From the NCBI GenBank assembly GCA_947462335.1, contig OX381706.1, forward strand, positions 13,802,784-13,866,783: DNA of 64,000 nt. Direction: 5' to 3'. The DNA is from Harmothoe impar (lineage: Eukaryota; Annelida; Polychaeta; Phyllodocida; Polynoidae). The notes beneath the pieces are model-generated. The model did no database searches and had not been told where the DNA came from. It saw only the letters and a list, made by a program, of their open reading frames with translations. Below, piece after piece: positions 10,001-20,300 of this stretch; position 1 is the first letter of the stretch, and each line of letters opens with the position of its first letter. Made by a program: the position numbers and the translations under genes.

Positions 10001-11117
10001 TGTACATGTCTTTGTCTATGTCCTGTTCGTCGTGACCTGTCGTCTCTTGTACCCTATTTATATGATCTTCGTCGTCTGACATGGATTGATCCATGTCAGA
10101 GTCAGAATCCTCTGAATATGCTGGTGTTGGTACGTAGAATGTTTTGTCTGACCCTGTTGATGATGCACTGTCACTGATAGTAGAGTTGTTGTCTATGTCT
10201 ATTTCTATGTCTGTCTCCTCGGGTTGTGTGTCGTCGTAGCCTGTCGATAATATATGATTTTCTTTGTCTATGTCTGTTTTTGTATATAAGGCTACGATTT
10301 CACCCTTCTGGATTTTACAGATTCTAGATGTGATATTCAATAATATCAGTGGGTGTCTGTCTCTTTGGTCAGGTGTCACGACTGAACGTTGTACGATGTA
10401 ATTTGGAAGTTTGTCTGATCTGTCAAAATTGTCTGTTATACCATTGATTTGACTGACTGAGTGGTAGCATGTGACTTGGCCTGTTATGGCCATTTCGGAA
10501 AATGGAGGTATCGAAATGGCTCTCACTGCCCTGATTGGTTGAGATTTTGGAGTTGGGTCAGTGGAGTAATTGATTTTGCTTTTAGTCTTTGATAGAAAAT
10601 CTGTTCCCAATATGATTGGTGAGGAACAATTTGGAAGAATTGCAAATTGATGACTGAATGTTTTGCCTTGAATTTTGAATTTGATTTTGATAGCTCTTTT
10701 GATGTGACACAATGCTCCATCGGCAAGATAAACTTTGGACCTGATTCGTGAAAATTCATGAGGAACTAGTTTCGATAGAGTGGAGGCTAGACCCTCTCTC
10801 ATGCAAGAGACGGTGGCTCCTGTGTCTACTAGACTGGGGATGTTGGTATCTTTGAATTGTAGATCTATATTGCCATTGACCATGTTGATAAACAAAACAC
10901 TCTGCTCACCTTCTTCCATGTGTAGGTCGGGGAGTGGTGGGGGGACGACTTCCAGAGTAGCTTGGACGTCGGCAGGTTTCCCGCGCACTGGTGCAGCGTT
11001 GTGGATTGTCTGTGGGTCATGTGGCGTGATGTCGATGGGCGATGCTGTGTCTTCGGTGTTGGGGACTGTTTTGTCATCCTGATGAGGCCTATCCATAGGA
11101 TGACAATCTAGTTTCCC
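6981..11117 (-). CDS. pol: Pol polyprotein of element 1: protease, RT, RNase H, integrase (3' end frameshifted)
   Basis: The open frame extends from 11303 to 6981 (1440 codons), but the first 60 or so codons only read gag's CAA repeats in another frame. True pol begins at the frameshift site near 11117. Residues are counted from 11303. The aspartic protease has DTGA at 160-163 and ILGTD at 231-235. The RT spans about 500-690 with YLDD at 657-660. RNase H covers about 800-920 (TDAS 804-807, a glutamate in QREL near 847, TDH 871-873). Integrase has its zinc-binding H1227, H1234, C1264 and C1267, then D1297, D1357 and E1393. An unusual linker of about 250 residues between RNase H and integrase is Pro/Lys-rich and contains a duplicated RPVPGH motif (about 1045 and 1084). 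An acidic Asp/Ser-rich spacer (360-440) separates protease from RT. The frame is lost at about 7045, shortly after the catalytic glutamate. Confidence 0.93.
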   Translation of the reverse strand, partial: GKLDCHPMDRPHQDDKTVPNTEDTASPIDITPHDPQTIHNAAPVRGKPADVQATLEVVPPPLPDLHMEEGEQSVLFINMVNGNIDLQFKDTNIPSLVDTGATVSCMREGLASTLSKLVPHEFSRIRSKVYLADGALCHIKRAIKIKFKIQGKTFSHQFAILPNCSSPIILGTDFLSKTKSKINYSTDPTPKSQPIRAVRAISIPPFSEMAITGQVTCYHSVSQINGITDNFDRSDKLPNYIVQRSVVTPDQRDRHPLILLNITSRICKIQKGEIVALYTKTDIDKENHILSTGYDDTQPEETDIEIDIDNNSTISDSASSTGSDKTFYVPTPAYSEDSDSDMDQSMSDDEDHINRVQETTGHDEQDIDKDMYIGKDIDIEPEKEKSHVFQKPDCLTEDQFTTFCQLLEEYDDIFVGKDNMIGRTHLYTHKINLIPDAKPLQFYPFRMAPHKAERLEIECQKLVKQDILEETNTGPWSSRSFLVEKKNGQGYRLVTDLRYVNSQSINQALTSPRADDSLEMIGEMRPAVFSKMDAQQGYFQIPIREDDRDITAFLTRTKKYRYKTMPMGLASSAQAFQAVVNLILQNLQYKCAIPYLDDILCLSPTIDQHFIDLRNIFEALRNGKLKLKKTKCEFFLQELDFLGMKVTTDGIKPSPDKVHKIQTFPTPKTTKEVRSFTGLTQFYRKFIKGFSEIGRPLFNLLKNGNKFVWTKECETAFQTLKDSICNDVILLYPDYNKQFHLTTDASGTALGATLSQEKDGVLRPVSFAGRALHDHERNYGATQRELLGVVFAIEYFRHYLEGRPFELYTDHQALIHMLTKSDNKNMWARWALKIQQFQFNIRHIRGKLNIPSDVMSRRDYPLDKTPMTDPPPKPKAIRVQHRIMFEDDIHTQKFKEDEPPLTVPKRLPKSILKRNSTHHFYCKCMEENTEDIEEVKRFTPNLRANPDIPSTKLHHFGLPQTEYKGLLAAIVASVQQEVDSAARPVPGHAPQQLTVPSTSLEALSTFIEETQTEQIEQVAATRPVPGHTPAPQPKKTTDKPKPKKKNEKPRRDATDMAKHLANQTNHLIEMIESLSDPQISILNLKREQRYNLHTKAIITYLENGQVPNDKNKKETEQFIKIADDHIMLNDILVHINTVLWKKHKEFSFQPVIPDDMRLPILKLFHDLPMAGHAGAQRMLSTMLPKVYWKSMAADVQKFTATCHVCLKAKKMNLTNNLPMTAHSTPSYPFQFVHIDAIGPLPPTPGKNVYIQVVVDRFSKFCIAYPTTSLDAETTTAEFIEKVVLAEGIPTYLQSDNGTSYKNSKFRNMTSSLNIKHVFSSAYRPKSNGQAERYVKTLSEGIRAYCEEHQDTWDVFLPHLCSPSTTQSPPPLPSHRSSL
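11071..11117 (-). promoter_or_regulatory. -1 ribosomal frameshift signal, gag to pol, element 1
   Basis: On the minus strand the canonical slippery heptamer GGGAAAC (11117-11111) lies in the gag frame as G GGA AAC and is followed at once by the gag stop TAG (11110-11108). Four bases later a perfect 10-bp stem begins: TTGTCATCCT (11106-11097), a 16-nt loop, then AGGATGACAA (11080-11071). Pol is in the -1 frame and is open through the site. The heptamer, the short spacer and the stem are the three standard parts of a retroviral -1 signal. The same heptamer serves some known retroviruses. Confidence 0.88.
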
Positions 11118-12664
11118 GTCGTCTTGGTGAGGTCGTTCATCATGCTGACGAGCTGTGCCATGGTGTACTGTGGAGTGGGGTTTTGTGGCGTTGGTTGAAG
11201 TTGTAGTTGTTGTTGTTGTTGTGGCCATTGTTGTTGTTGTTGTTGTGGCCATTGTTGTTGTTGTTGTTGTGGTGGCTGCCATGATTGCTGTTGTGGCTGC
11301 CACCTTTGTTGTTGTTGATGTTGGCTCTGGATGAGCTTGAAGTGATGTGGGGGTAGGGAACCCGTTTGAAGAAGGGTTATGATGTCTTTGGGTCCCCCTT
11401 TAAATCGATGGGTGGGGGGGATGAGGCCCATTGAGCGTGCTTTCCTGATGTTGTCGACATAGTTGATGTCGAAGTCCTCTCTCCTCCCCCTATAGTTAGG
11501 TGGTAACGCGAAGTCAGTTGGTGGAGACTGATGTGTAGGTGCAGCTGCTTGTTTGTGGTAGGTGGGTTTTGGTTTACCACCTCCCATAGCAGCTACGGTA
11601 TGTTCGGTCTCCATTACTTCCTGTTGCTTTTGAAGAAGGTCTCTTAATTTTTCATTCTCCCTGTCCTTCTCCCTTAGCTGAGCAGCTATGACTGGGTCTA
11701 GGGTGTTGTTGGACAGGGATGATACTTTATGTGTGGAGGTCTTTTTGTAGAGGTACGCACACCTGAGTGCTCTACAGAGGGAAGCCCATGTAGTAGGACT
11801 TTCCGCTCTGATCGCCTCTCGGTAGTCCTCGTTTAATACTGTGGCTACCTGGATGATGGCAGCTTCTATGTCCACCCCCTTGTTTTGGAAGTGGGTGTTG
11901 GCGTCCTTTAGCCATTCTTCCATGGTTTGTAGGGTGGGGTCAAACTGGGACAGTGTCAATAGTTTGATGTCGTTCTCGACATCCTTGAAGTGGTGGATAA
12001 GTCCCTTCTTTATGAGATCGTAATCATCCTGTATGCTAGTGGGCTGCATACTGTACCACTCATACGCTGGTCCAGTTAAATAGACTGCGCAAGTGACGTG
12101 GATGGGGTGATCTTCTTGGGGATATTTTAGTCTAACAAATCGTTCTAGGTCTGTGAACCACTTGCTGGTGCTCATTTTAATGTCCGGTTTCGAAAATCTA
12201 ATTGGTTCCCGGATGGTGTATTTGCTTGCTTTTGATATGGCGCTAGCCAGGTCGCTAATGGACTTGTTGTTCCTATATTCTGCGATATCAGATTTCAGTC
12301 TTTCTAGCTCTGCCTTATGGGCCGCTAGTTGCTCATCTAATTTTCTTGATATCCTATCGTCTAGCTCTCGTTGTCTTTCTACCTCTACCTGATCGTCTCC
12401 GGCCATGTTGACAGTGGGTTCAACACGAATGGGAGAGGTGGGTGGGGTAGCTATGTCTATAGGTATAATAGGTACAGTGTCTATAAGTGTTGTTTTAGAA
12501 TGTCTTACTGTGTCCTTGTAGATGCAGGAGGTGGACTTGGTGATGTGCTTGTTGTTGCTTGGTCCTTTCCTCCTGGTGGGTTGTAGACCTGATGTTGGTG
12601 CTGGTCCCTGGCTCCTAGTGTGCCTCCGTGATGATAGGTCACTGAGGGACTGGTGTCTCTGCAT
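11108..12664 (-). CDS. gag: Gag polyprotein of element 1
   Basis: 518 codons from an ATG at 12664. The N-terminus is basic and Ser/Arg-rich. A predicted coiled coil (about 95-130) precedes a capsid-like alpha-helical region (about 140-330) with the hydrophobic/aromatic pattern of Ty3/Gypsy retrotransposon Gag (for example WFTDLERF and GPAYEWY). The C-terminus is extremely Gln-rich, encoded by CAA/CAG runs at 11205-11325. There is no CCHC zinc knuckle, as in other errantivirus-like Gag proteins, so RNA binding probably depends on basic residues. The protein ends at a TAG overlapping the frameshift signal. It assembles the particle and, with slippage, supplies the N-terminus of Gag-Pol. Confidence 0.88.
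   Translation of the reverse strand: MQRHQSLSDLSSRRHTRSQGPAPTSGLQPTRRKGPSNNKHITKSTSCIYKDTVRHSKTTLIDTVPIIPIDIATPPTSPIRVEPTVNMAGDDQVEVERQRELDDRISRKLDEQLAAHKAELERLKSDIAEYRNNKSISDLASAISKASKYTIREPIRFSKPDIKMSTSKWFTDLERFVRLKYPQEDHPIHVTCAVYLTGPAYEWYSMQPTSIQDDYDLIKKGLIHHFKDVENDIKLLTLSQFDPTLQTMEEWLKDANTHFQNKGVDIEAAIIQVATVLNEDYREAIRAESPTTWASLCRALRCAYLYKKTSTHKVSSLSNNTLDPVIAAQLREKDRENEKLRDLLQKQQEVMETEHTVAAMGGGKPKPTYHKQAAAPTHQSPPTDFALPPNYRGRREDFDINYVDNIRKARSMGLIPPTHRFKGGPKDIITLLQTGSLPPHHFKLIQSQHQQQQRWQPQQQSWQPPQQQQQQWPQQQQQQWPQQQQQLQLQPTPQNPTPQYTMAQLVSMMNDLTKTTGN
11205..11325 (-). repeat. CAA/CAG trinucleotide run inside gag
   Basis: Interrupted (CAA)n runs encode the poly-Gln tail of Gag. Read in the -1 frame they give poly-Thr, which explains the apparent Thr-rich start of the overlapping pol frame. 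Confidence 0.8.
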
Positions 12665-12720
12665 TAAAAAATTTCTTCATGGTCGCAGGTAGCTGAAGGT
12701 TGCCCGGTTCTCTACCACTC

Positions 12721-13575
12721 TGTGGCTAGGGAAAACCCTTTCCACATCAATGAGGGCGTAAAGATGAGGTGAGACGTCAGTTTCAATACTTGGTATCTTT
12801 TATTAATAATAATATTAATATCAGAGTACCAGTCACTAGGGCTCAGTATATAAGTTACTGATGGTTGCAAGATGATAAGTGATTTCCTCCTCCATCTGAC
12901 CGGGGTATAAGTACAGGTACCCGGCAGGTGGAGGGGGTGCCCATGTGACCGGAAGTAGATGTAACAGTGGTTTTCATTGGATAATATACATTTGACATTT
13001 GATTGGATAATTATATATTCATGGCTTTAACATGTGGTGTGCGCTGGACCGCGGGTGGGGAGCCTGGGTCCAGTGCATTATGGGTAATGGATTACATAAT
13101 AAGTAGCATGCACACATGGGGGCTTTGTCGCCTGCCTCCAGGTGGTCTCCAGCCGGCTCAAGTGGCTTTGGCGGTGCCACACTGATTAAGGGTGTCCAGC
13201 TTTATAGCATTGTTTTATGTGTAGACAGTTAATCCTTGGGGTCAACATATTGTGTATAGGTGACCGGTCAGTGCCTTGTCGTCTGGAGGGGCTGACCGTT
13301 ACCTATTGTCCATAGGATAAGGGTCTGCTTGTGATCTATGGATTAATTATGTGTGGGGGTTAGTTTGGCTTGGCTTAGTGAGAAATAGGTATGTCTGACG
13401 TCTAGGTGTACTTTGATGGACATATGGATTGAAAATATGTATAAAGTATTGTGCGTATTACAAATAATAATAAATATGAATATTAATAATCATAAATCAT
13501 AATTATGACGTAATATGACGTAATATGATGTAATACAATTGATGAAGGTATAATAAGGGGTTTTGTGGCGTGACA
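12721..13575 (-). repeat. 5' LTR of element 1 (855 bp)
   Basis: Copy of 1434-2288 and the promoter-bearing LTR for the minus-strand element. The next 30 or so bases inside the element should hold the primer-binding site. A TGG lies three bases in from the LTR, but I could not match the following bases to a tRNA 3' end. Confidence 0.95.
13201..13206 (-). promoter_or_regulatory. TATA box of element 1 LTR promoter
   Basis: The minus strand reads GCTATAAAGC, about 370 bp into the 5' LTR, with the AATAAA signal some 400 bp further on. The spacing suits a U3-R-U5 layout with a start near 13172. Confidence 0.5.
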
Positions 13576-13579
13576 ATAG
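13576..13579. repeat. Target-site duplication of element 1 (right), ATAG
   Basis: Matches 1430-1433. Confidence 0.85.
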
Positions 13580-15168
13580 ACATACCCAAATGGTGAACAA
13601 TAGTTAAAATTCCCAATTTGATTAAACATTGGTAAACATTGAATTAACATGGAATTACTGTAAAGTCGACCTATTGAATTACAACAATAGATTCTTTTTT
13701 TCCCACATTTCTCGTTGTGAAAGTTGTCATTCCTAAGCAGGGACCGTGCCTGTTCAAGTAAACTGCGGTCTTCCCGAGGTTAGAGCTACGGATGCATATC
13801 TATGTCTACCACTTAGTGTTTATGACTTCAGTTTCTCGTGTTCAGATACTGGCCTATACATAGTCTAGTTCCCAATTGCATGATGCCTATCTTAAATTTA
13901 CAGCTACTTTGTGTTTCAGCATTTCCATATCTAATCCAAGATCTTTATAGCTTGGAGCTTTGAATTCGATTTAAGCAACTTTAAGCAGGAATTAAAGTTG
14001 ATAAATGGCCTTTGTTCAGCAGCTTGAAGTAACTGGAAGCACACTTTTTTTTAAATTAAATTTTATAGCTGCATAGAGAAGGGCATTACCTAAGTGTAAT
14101 TTTTGTTCAAATTTGCTTAAATCAGATGCCCCTGGTGGAAGGAAAAAGAACCTTTAGTTAGAGGCCTACTGTAAAACCTTGGGTATAAGCCGCACCTACA
14201 GTTTGGGCCGATCCTATAAACTGCTATGGCGATCTGATTATGGAGACTTTACTACTGTACTATAGTAACAAAAACGTGTAGCTACAAACGGGACTTACTA
14301 TTCAGGGCTAAGTTCATAAACATTGATATATGGAGCATCACTTATTCCTATGGGGGCCAGCCTATGGGGTTATAAAAGTCCACGTCTTAAGCTAGGACTC
14401 CACTCAGTTAGTTGAGCCCCAGCTTAAGACTTATTTATTTATTGACTTATTCGCTAATTAATTCTCTCCATAAGCCTCATTATATACTCATTGTATTACT
14501 ATTAGATGCAACTGCCTAGGACACGCCCATTGCCTGTCGAAAAGGCCCTCTGGGGCCAGGAGTATATGGGTACCAGACTTTTCTTTACAGGAACCCAGCC
14601 TGATACCTCCAGAATAATTATTACATTCAAAAAAAAATCCACAAAACTGAAATGCAGATAATTATGCTTATCGGCACCATAATGTCCAGCTTGTTGTCCC
14701 TCAGATCAACGTGTATCATGAGGATCTTCAAATCATTTGTTGGCTATAAATGGTTTCTAAACGTACGTAAAATCATGGATCTAAATACAACCTTAAAACA
14801 GAGCCTGAGTGATGCTGTACCAGAAAGCTAGTAACTATACGTCCAGCCTACTATTACTAACTCCCTGATTGTCCACTCTCGGTACTGATATAATGTTGCT
14901 ACACACACGCCCCCTGCAGGGACTGGGAGGAACCTAGAAATGAGGAAGACGGTGCTGCCCTCTGGCTTCTCTGGATTCACTATTATATGTATCATTCTTC
15001 TGTATAGCAAACCATGAACCAAGTTCATTGAATTAAAGGTGAGCTCTGTGTGGTCGATATTCAAGTTTTAAAATGTTGCCTAAATCTAAAGGAAAATCGT
15101 GAGTGCTCCCAAACCAACTTCAATCCTAGGTGAAACATAATCAGGCCCTCACCTAAAGAAACTGATTT
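13580..15168. other. Host spacer between the two LTR elements
   Basis: About 1.6 kb with no convincing gene. Positions 14170-14240 match a dispersed repeat (CTGTAAAACCTT then GTATAAGCCGCACC) found elsewhere in the window. A 78-codon minus-strand open frame at 14828-15064 has no recognisable domain and no splice context, so it is not called as a gene. Confidence 0.5.
14170..14240 (+). repeat. Fragment of dispersed GTATAAGCCGCAC repeat
   Basis: Shares CTGTAAAACCT and GTATAAGCCGCACC with 31675-31920, 33000-33135, 34295-34390 and 44060-44135. It is probably the terminal part of a MITE-like element. Confidence 0.6.
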
Positions 15169-15172
15169 ATAG
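15169..15172. repeat. Target-site duplication of element 2 (left), ATAG
   Basis: ATAG abuts the left LTR and recurs at 30005-30008. It is the same 4-bp word as for element 1. Confidence 0.85.
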
Positions 15173-15949
15173 TGTAGCTGTTGGCTATTCTAAGATAGAC
15201 ATCTGCTATGAAAAACTCCAGATTCGAAAATAGGTTGTTCAGAAATTACACTTTATTCATTCTGACATACGGCTCGTAATCATACAGACGGATAGCAATA
15301 ATCAAATAGGCTTCTGAACACCAGTGGTCATATGAACATACAGGAGGTATACGCTCACGGTCTAGTACATAATTCCCGAGTTCCAAGGCTCTCTTCCATC
15401 TTGGTTAACTCCACTTGGATCAGACTCCACAGAGGGAGTTCTGTACCCGGAGTTGTACACCAATGCGTCTATCTCCTCTAGTTCCCCCAGAGGGTGGAAC
15501 AGAGAAAGACGCAGGGTGACCAAGGTGGAAGCAGCGACAGGACTAGGCCTAAAAGGTACAACAGAGTTCGGGGAAGCTCTGTTGTGGAGCAGTCAAGCTG
15601 GCCGAAGTGCGCAGCAAGACTGGGTCCTCGATTAGCAGAACCCCAGGTCTTATGTACTGGTCGTTATGTAATTCTCTTCATTACTCGTAAACACTTGAGT
15701 TCCCGAGGAACTCCGGGTAACCACGCGCCGGTGCATCCGAGCCGACACTGTACCCGAGATATGTCGGGTGACACGTGGCGGTCACGGCTCAATGCACATA
15801 ACCAGGCCGCGCTCCACCATTCCTCAGGTGGGCTTATATAACCTTATACTCGGCAGTAGACAGGAGTGCGGCCTGGATACACGACAACACATATACCAAA
15901 TATAACTCCAACTGGTTCCATAGAAATAGTACAGCGGCGACCCACTACA
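15173..15949 (-). repeat. 3' LTR of element 2 (777 bp)
   Basis: On the minus strand it runs TGTAGTGGG to CAGCTACA. It is a direct repeat of 29228-30004. The small open frames inside it occur identically in both LTRs and are not genes. Confidence 0.95.
15252..15257 (-). terminator. Polyadenylation signal of element 2
   Basis: AATAAA on the minus strand, 79 bp before the end of the 3' LTR. This is the usual place for retroelement 3'-end formation. Confidence 0.6.
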
Positions 15950-15962
15950 CTACCCCCCTTCA
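15950..15962 (-). other. Polypurine tract of element 2
   Basis: The minus strand reads TGAAGGGGGGTAG directly before the 3' LTR. Confidence 0.8.
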
Positions 15963-17389
15963 GACAATATCACAGCGTCTAAATAGCAGCACTAAGTGCA
16001 GTATTATTATACTACCTTGATACAATGACAAATTTTATCTCCAAACAACCCAAAAAACAAATATATTGTCTCCAAACACATACATAGTGGAGGCAAGCGT
16101 AACTCTTTCTATCAGAACCACTAATATATTTCTTGGGTATCATAGATATGTATTCATCCTTTTTGATATTAACGTCAATCATATCAACCATCAGGATCCA
16201 GTTACACAATAATCGAGTATCATCCTTCAATAACAGTCATGATTTATGGGACTAAGAGGATAAATTCCACACAGCCAGTCAAGCCCTATAAAACAAACTT
16301 GACTATATATCATAAAAAAAATATATAAAACCTTTAAGACATATTTATCGTATACTAACCATGTCTCATCGAAAACGATTTGTTACAACAGGTATCGTAT
16401 ACATACAGATCAAAATATGAGCACTTCTCCTTAAAAGTTACCAATTTTCAGTACGAGACATATTGGAAACAAAAAGGTGGCAAGTGTCGAGTAAGGTTTG
16501 AAAGATCAATATTTTTGGAATAAATGAACATATAGCGTAGATCCGGTAAATGCAGTTTCAATCCAATCAAGGACTCCAAAACCTTATGCACCATGGTCAC
16601 ATAGGTGTCCTTTTTGGCGTACTCTACACAATAACACAAGTGACATTCTCCATATAGGAATGCTGAAAGCAATCAGATCAAGTGTCATGGTAACATATTT
16701 CAACGTTTCAGGGAGAATTAGTCTCCACACTTAGTTCAAAGATCAAAAACGCAGCAAGCTGAAAAATAGAATGATCCGGCTCCTCACTCGATACCTTCCT
16801 TCTGAAAGTAATCAACGGGAGCCTACGGATCTCCATAACAACTTACGCAATTTCCACTCTCAGTACCTGAATAAATTTTACGTTTTCCAGGTTCATTGAT
16901 ATGTTATTACCACAGATCTACACATAGTACGAATGCAGTCAAGCAACCTTTCATCTCAGTAGGTATCATCAGGATCCAGTCCCTCATACCTTTACTCATT
17001 GGACGGTTAATTCAGAGTATCACAATCGGCATACAATAATCATACCTATAGCACATGTCATCAACTCAAACAGAACCCGTTTTACAAATACTGTCTTATG
17101 GCAAAAAATAGAACACTCTTTGGTGATGGTTTTAACAGTTTCTTATATGACGACAACTGCAAACCTAGATCATATCAAAGTCTTTTCATAAATAGGTGAT
17201 AATGATCCACTGTTCTTGTCATCTCAGTCTTTTATAAATATATATATATATAGTCATCCTGTGACCCATAGTCTATGGTATAAAGCATCATACGGTCCGT
17301 GGTGTACTAATAACCCCACTACTGCAAAAGTTCAACCTTGATGACGACACATGGTAGAGGTTCCATATATGCTGCAACTGGGAATGTTT
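15963..17389 (-). other. Non-coding 3' region of element 2
   Basis: About 1.4 kb between the end of the third ORF and the polypurine tract. It is AT-rich with no frame longer than about 75 codons. I see no domain, strong repeat or obvious structure. It is long for a Ty3/Gypsy 3' leader and may hold RNA signals or the decayed end of another gene. Confidence 0.6.
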
Positions 17390-20300
17390 TTATGACTCGC
17401 CACTCAGCAAAAGTTCTTCATTTCTGGACACTGGAGACATGCATTCACTAGATCGATTGTCACTCATCTCAATGGATATGTCCATCCCAGACCCTAGCTG
17501 CAAAGCGTCAGGGTTAGGAAAATGCACTTGAGTACCCATAGGTACACTCGCCATGGATACAGGAATGTCCAGGGTAGATGGACGATGGTTCCCAGACATA
17601 GAACCAGTCGTCACAGGTAGGTCCATTGGAGGATCCACCATCATGGATTGTTCAAGTTCGTTTTCAGGAGCCATAAGCGCCTCAGCATCACGGATAGACA
17701 GACGTAGGTCAGCCTCTGCAATTGCATCGTTCAGCTCCATCAGTATCTGAACCGCCTCTCTAGTCTCACTTTCCGTTATCTGGTAAGGTGACTGACAAGA
17801 GGTGGTGTCGAGTATTGGTGTTGAGACAGGAGTCGAGTTATGTGACTCTGTCTGCAGTTCATTCACCACCATCCTCGCTAGAGTGGACACCCCGGCTGGA
17901 GTATCCATTGTCTCAAAGGAAGACACGGTTGTGTCCACCCCCATTGTAGTATACTGCATCGTCTTAGCATCAGACAACACAGAGGTAGACGTCACAGCAA
18001 CAGGTGTCACCGAGACAGGTGACACAGGAACAGACGTGACAGCCACAGACGTCACAGGGACGGGTGACACCGGAACAGACGTCACAGCAACGGACGTCAC
18101 AGGAACAGGTGACACCGGAACAGACGTCACAGCAACGGACGTCTTAGGTACAGACGTCACAGGAACCAACTCCGATGACCCACAGGCCATGGAGGTGGCA
18201 GCCACGTAACTGCAGTCGGCCAGGTTCGTCTCGTCCTCTGTAGATGGAGGTGGAGGACTCCTAGGGGTATTACTAGCCCTGGAGTCAGCTCTCAACCTCT
18301 GTGCGTATGCATCACCGTCAAATCCTAAGGGAAGAGGGGCAGAACCCCGTTCAACCCTGTACACACTCTCGTCGTACCAGCTTGACAATGGTATCTCATA
18401 GCAATCTTCGAAAAACTCAGCCAACTCTTCATAGAAGTCATCGTTCTGCTGAGCTTCCTTTCTATAGCTAGAAAATTCTTCTGTTAGACCACCAATTTCG
18501 TGTTCTAACTTCCGAATAATTTTGGTTTTTAGACTAATTTCAGTCCTGGCAGCAGTTAGCTTATGTTCAGCGGAACTGACCATATCCTTACTGCGATCCA
18601 ACTTGACTTTGAGATCATCAATTAAAAATTGACTTTCCATACGAGATTTTTCAATATTCAATCTCAAATCATCTACTATTCTGCTAGAGGTTGCTACCAT
18701 GTCATCTCGTTGTCCCAACTGTCGTTTGAGGGCTTCATTCTCCTCGGTCATTTTGGACATTTTAGATAGGAGTTCTGCTTTAGCAGTCTCCACTTTCTCT
18801 AATTCGGCCAAACGACTTTCTTTTACCAATTGCTCAGCTTGAGCCCTAGCTCCTTGCAGAGCTAGTTGACAAGCGAGATCCAGTGTGTCAAATGAACTTT
18901 TAAGTCCAGTGACATACTGTTCTTTCAGAAGATTCCTGATACTTATATTCTCAGGGTGATCAATATCACCAGTCAGCTTAGGCAGAGGGACCGACTCCAA
19001 AGAGATATCTTCCTCACCCACTCCAGATGATGGAGAGTTTAGTGAGAGACCCCCCATACAGGTAGATGGTGATGGAACGGAGGATAGTCTACGACCAATC
19101 TCCTGTTCCTTCCTCATCTCTATTTTACTTGATTGAACCCTGCCTGTGGGTGGGGTGAATTTCTGGTCCACCCAATCATCTCCCTCAGATTGGAAATCAA
19201 TCGTTCTATAGATCATCTTAGATTTGGAATCCTCTTTCCCACTTACTGACTCTATCTTCCCTGTTACATACCCTTGACTATCAGTAGAAGTATTTTCTGT
19301 CTTTAATATCTTCCTTGATACTCCCGGGTTCCCTCTAGCTTCAGAGATTGTGGTAGGAGGTATTACCTCCTCTCCCACAAATACACAGTCATCCTCCTCC
19401 TCTACAGGAGAAGCCAACAGGTCATTTACCATTTTCTCCTCTATGGCTAGCCTTGGGCTAACAGCAACCCTCGGTAATGATCCGCCAGAGCCCTCCTTGT
19501 TGGATTCAGTAGTGTTCCTACTAAACCCACAGGAAGACCCTGGAGCACGTCTTTTGGTTGGGGTCGATCTGCCGTCAGGTGATGAGTCTAACCCAGCAGA
19601 AGCTGAGGACTCCTCTGAACCTGTGGTCCGCATCTCCCCTAAGGTAACCGAGACAGGAGTGTACACTCCATGGTCCACAGTTTTACCTTCAGATAGCATT
19701 TTACCTTTAGGAGGAGTGGCCAACTCCATTTTACTACGATAATCAGAGGCTTTCTCTGGAAAGTCCTGAATGTAGTATGGCCACGCCTTTCGATTCAACC
19801 ACAACCTCCTCGGGTTATGGTTGAACACCAAGGTGTATGCCAACCCCTGTGGTACCCTCACACACTTTTCTCTGTCCGTGAGTCCTAAGGCCTCCGGACT
19901 ATTCTCGAGAATATCTAGATTGGACATGGCAGTTTCAGCCTTCATATGGTGTACATCCACTAAATGCCTTACCATACAACCCTTTCTAGATGTGCTGAAA
20001 GGTTCACCATCTTTCATACATTTAACTGAGCGATTAGACTTGGCCCGGCACTGCCACATCATTTTGGAGTGCCCGTGGAACTCCACTAGATGTCGTGCGA
20101 ACTGGTACAGGTCCAAATACTCAGCTATTGGATTTCTATCCATACACTCATTGAATGGGCATTGCCCCGAACCTATTCTCCAACCTCTACCAGGTTTATA
20201 AGTAGGCATACCTGGCGGGACAAATGTCATCCAGGCCCATTTCAACCGGTCTCTATCCTCGTTGGAGAGGTCGGCAGCCCTGTATGTCCCCATACTTTGC

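Larger units (their letters stand above)
1434..13575 (-). mobile_element. LTR retroelement 1: envelope-bearing Ty3/Gypsy-class (errantivirus-like) element
   Basis: A complete 12.1-kb element read on the minus strand. In transcription order it has a 5' LTR (12721-13575), gag (12664-11108), pol by -1 frameshift (11117 to about 6409, broken once), an envelope gene (5537-2928), a polypurine tract (2289-2300) and a 3' LTR (1434-2288). It is flanked by a 4-bp duplication, ATAG. The domain order protease, RT, RNase H, integrase is that of Metaviridae. The envelope resembles the furin-cleaved class I fusion proteins of insect errantiviruses and baculovirus F. The LTRs are the same length (855 bp) and look identical by eye, so insertion should be recent. 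The integrase frame is interrupted by one base, so this copy is probably not autonomous as assembled. Confidence 0.93.

Noticed and set aside
11225..11303. Met/Thr-rich start of pol of element 1
   Set aside because: This is the -1 frame reading of gag CAA repeats. Real pol sequence starts at the frameshift site.
12690..12720. tRNA identity of the element 1 primer-binding site
   Set aside because: TGGTAGAGAACC follows the LTR at +4 but matched no tRNA 3' end I could recall, beyond the TGGTAG shared with initiator tRNA-Met. Left unassigned.
14828..15064. 78-codon minus-strand frame in the host spacer
   Set aside because: No recognisable domain or splice signals at its edges. Insufficient to call an exon.
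15453..15841. Open frames inside the element 2 LTR (also 29508-29896)
   Set aside because: Overlapping, antisense to the element and duplicated with the LTR. Likely chance frames.
17802..18209. 135-codon plus-strand frame opposite the third ORF
   Set aside because: It is the complement of the 45-bp coding repeat; opposite-strand openness follows from the repeat.
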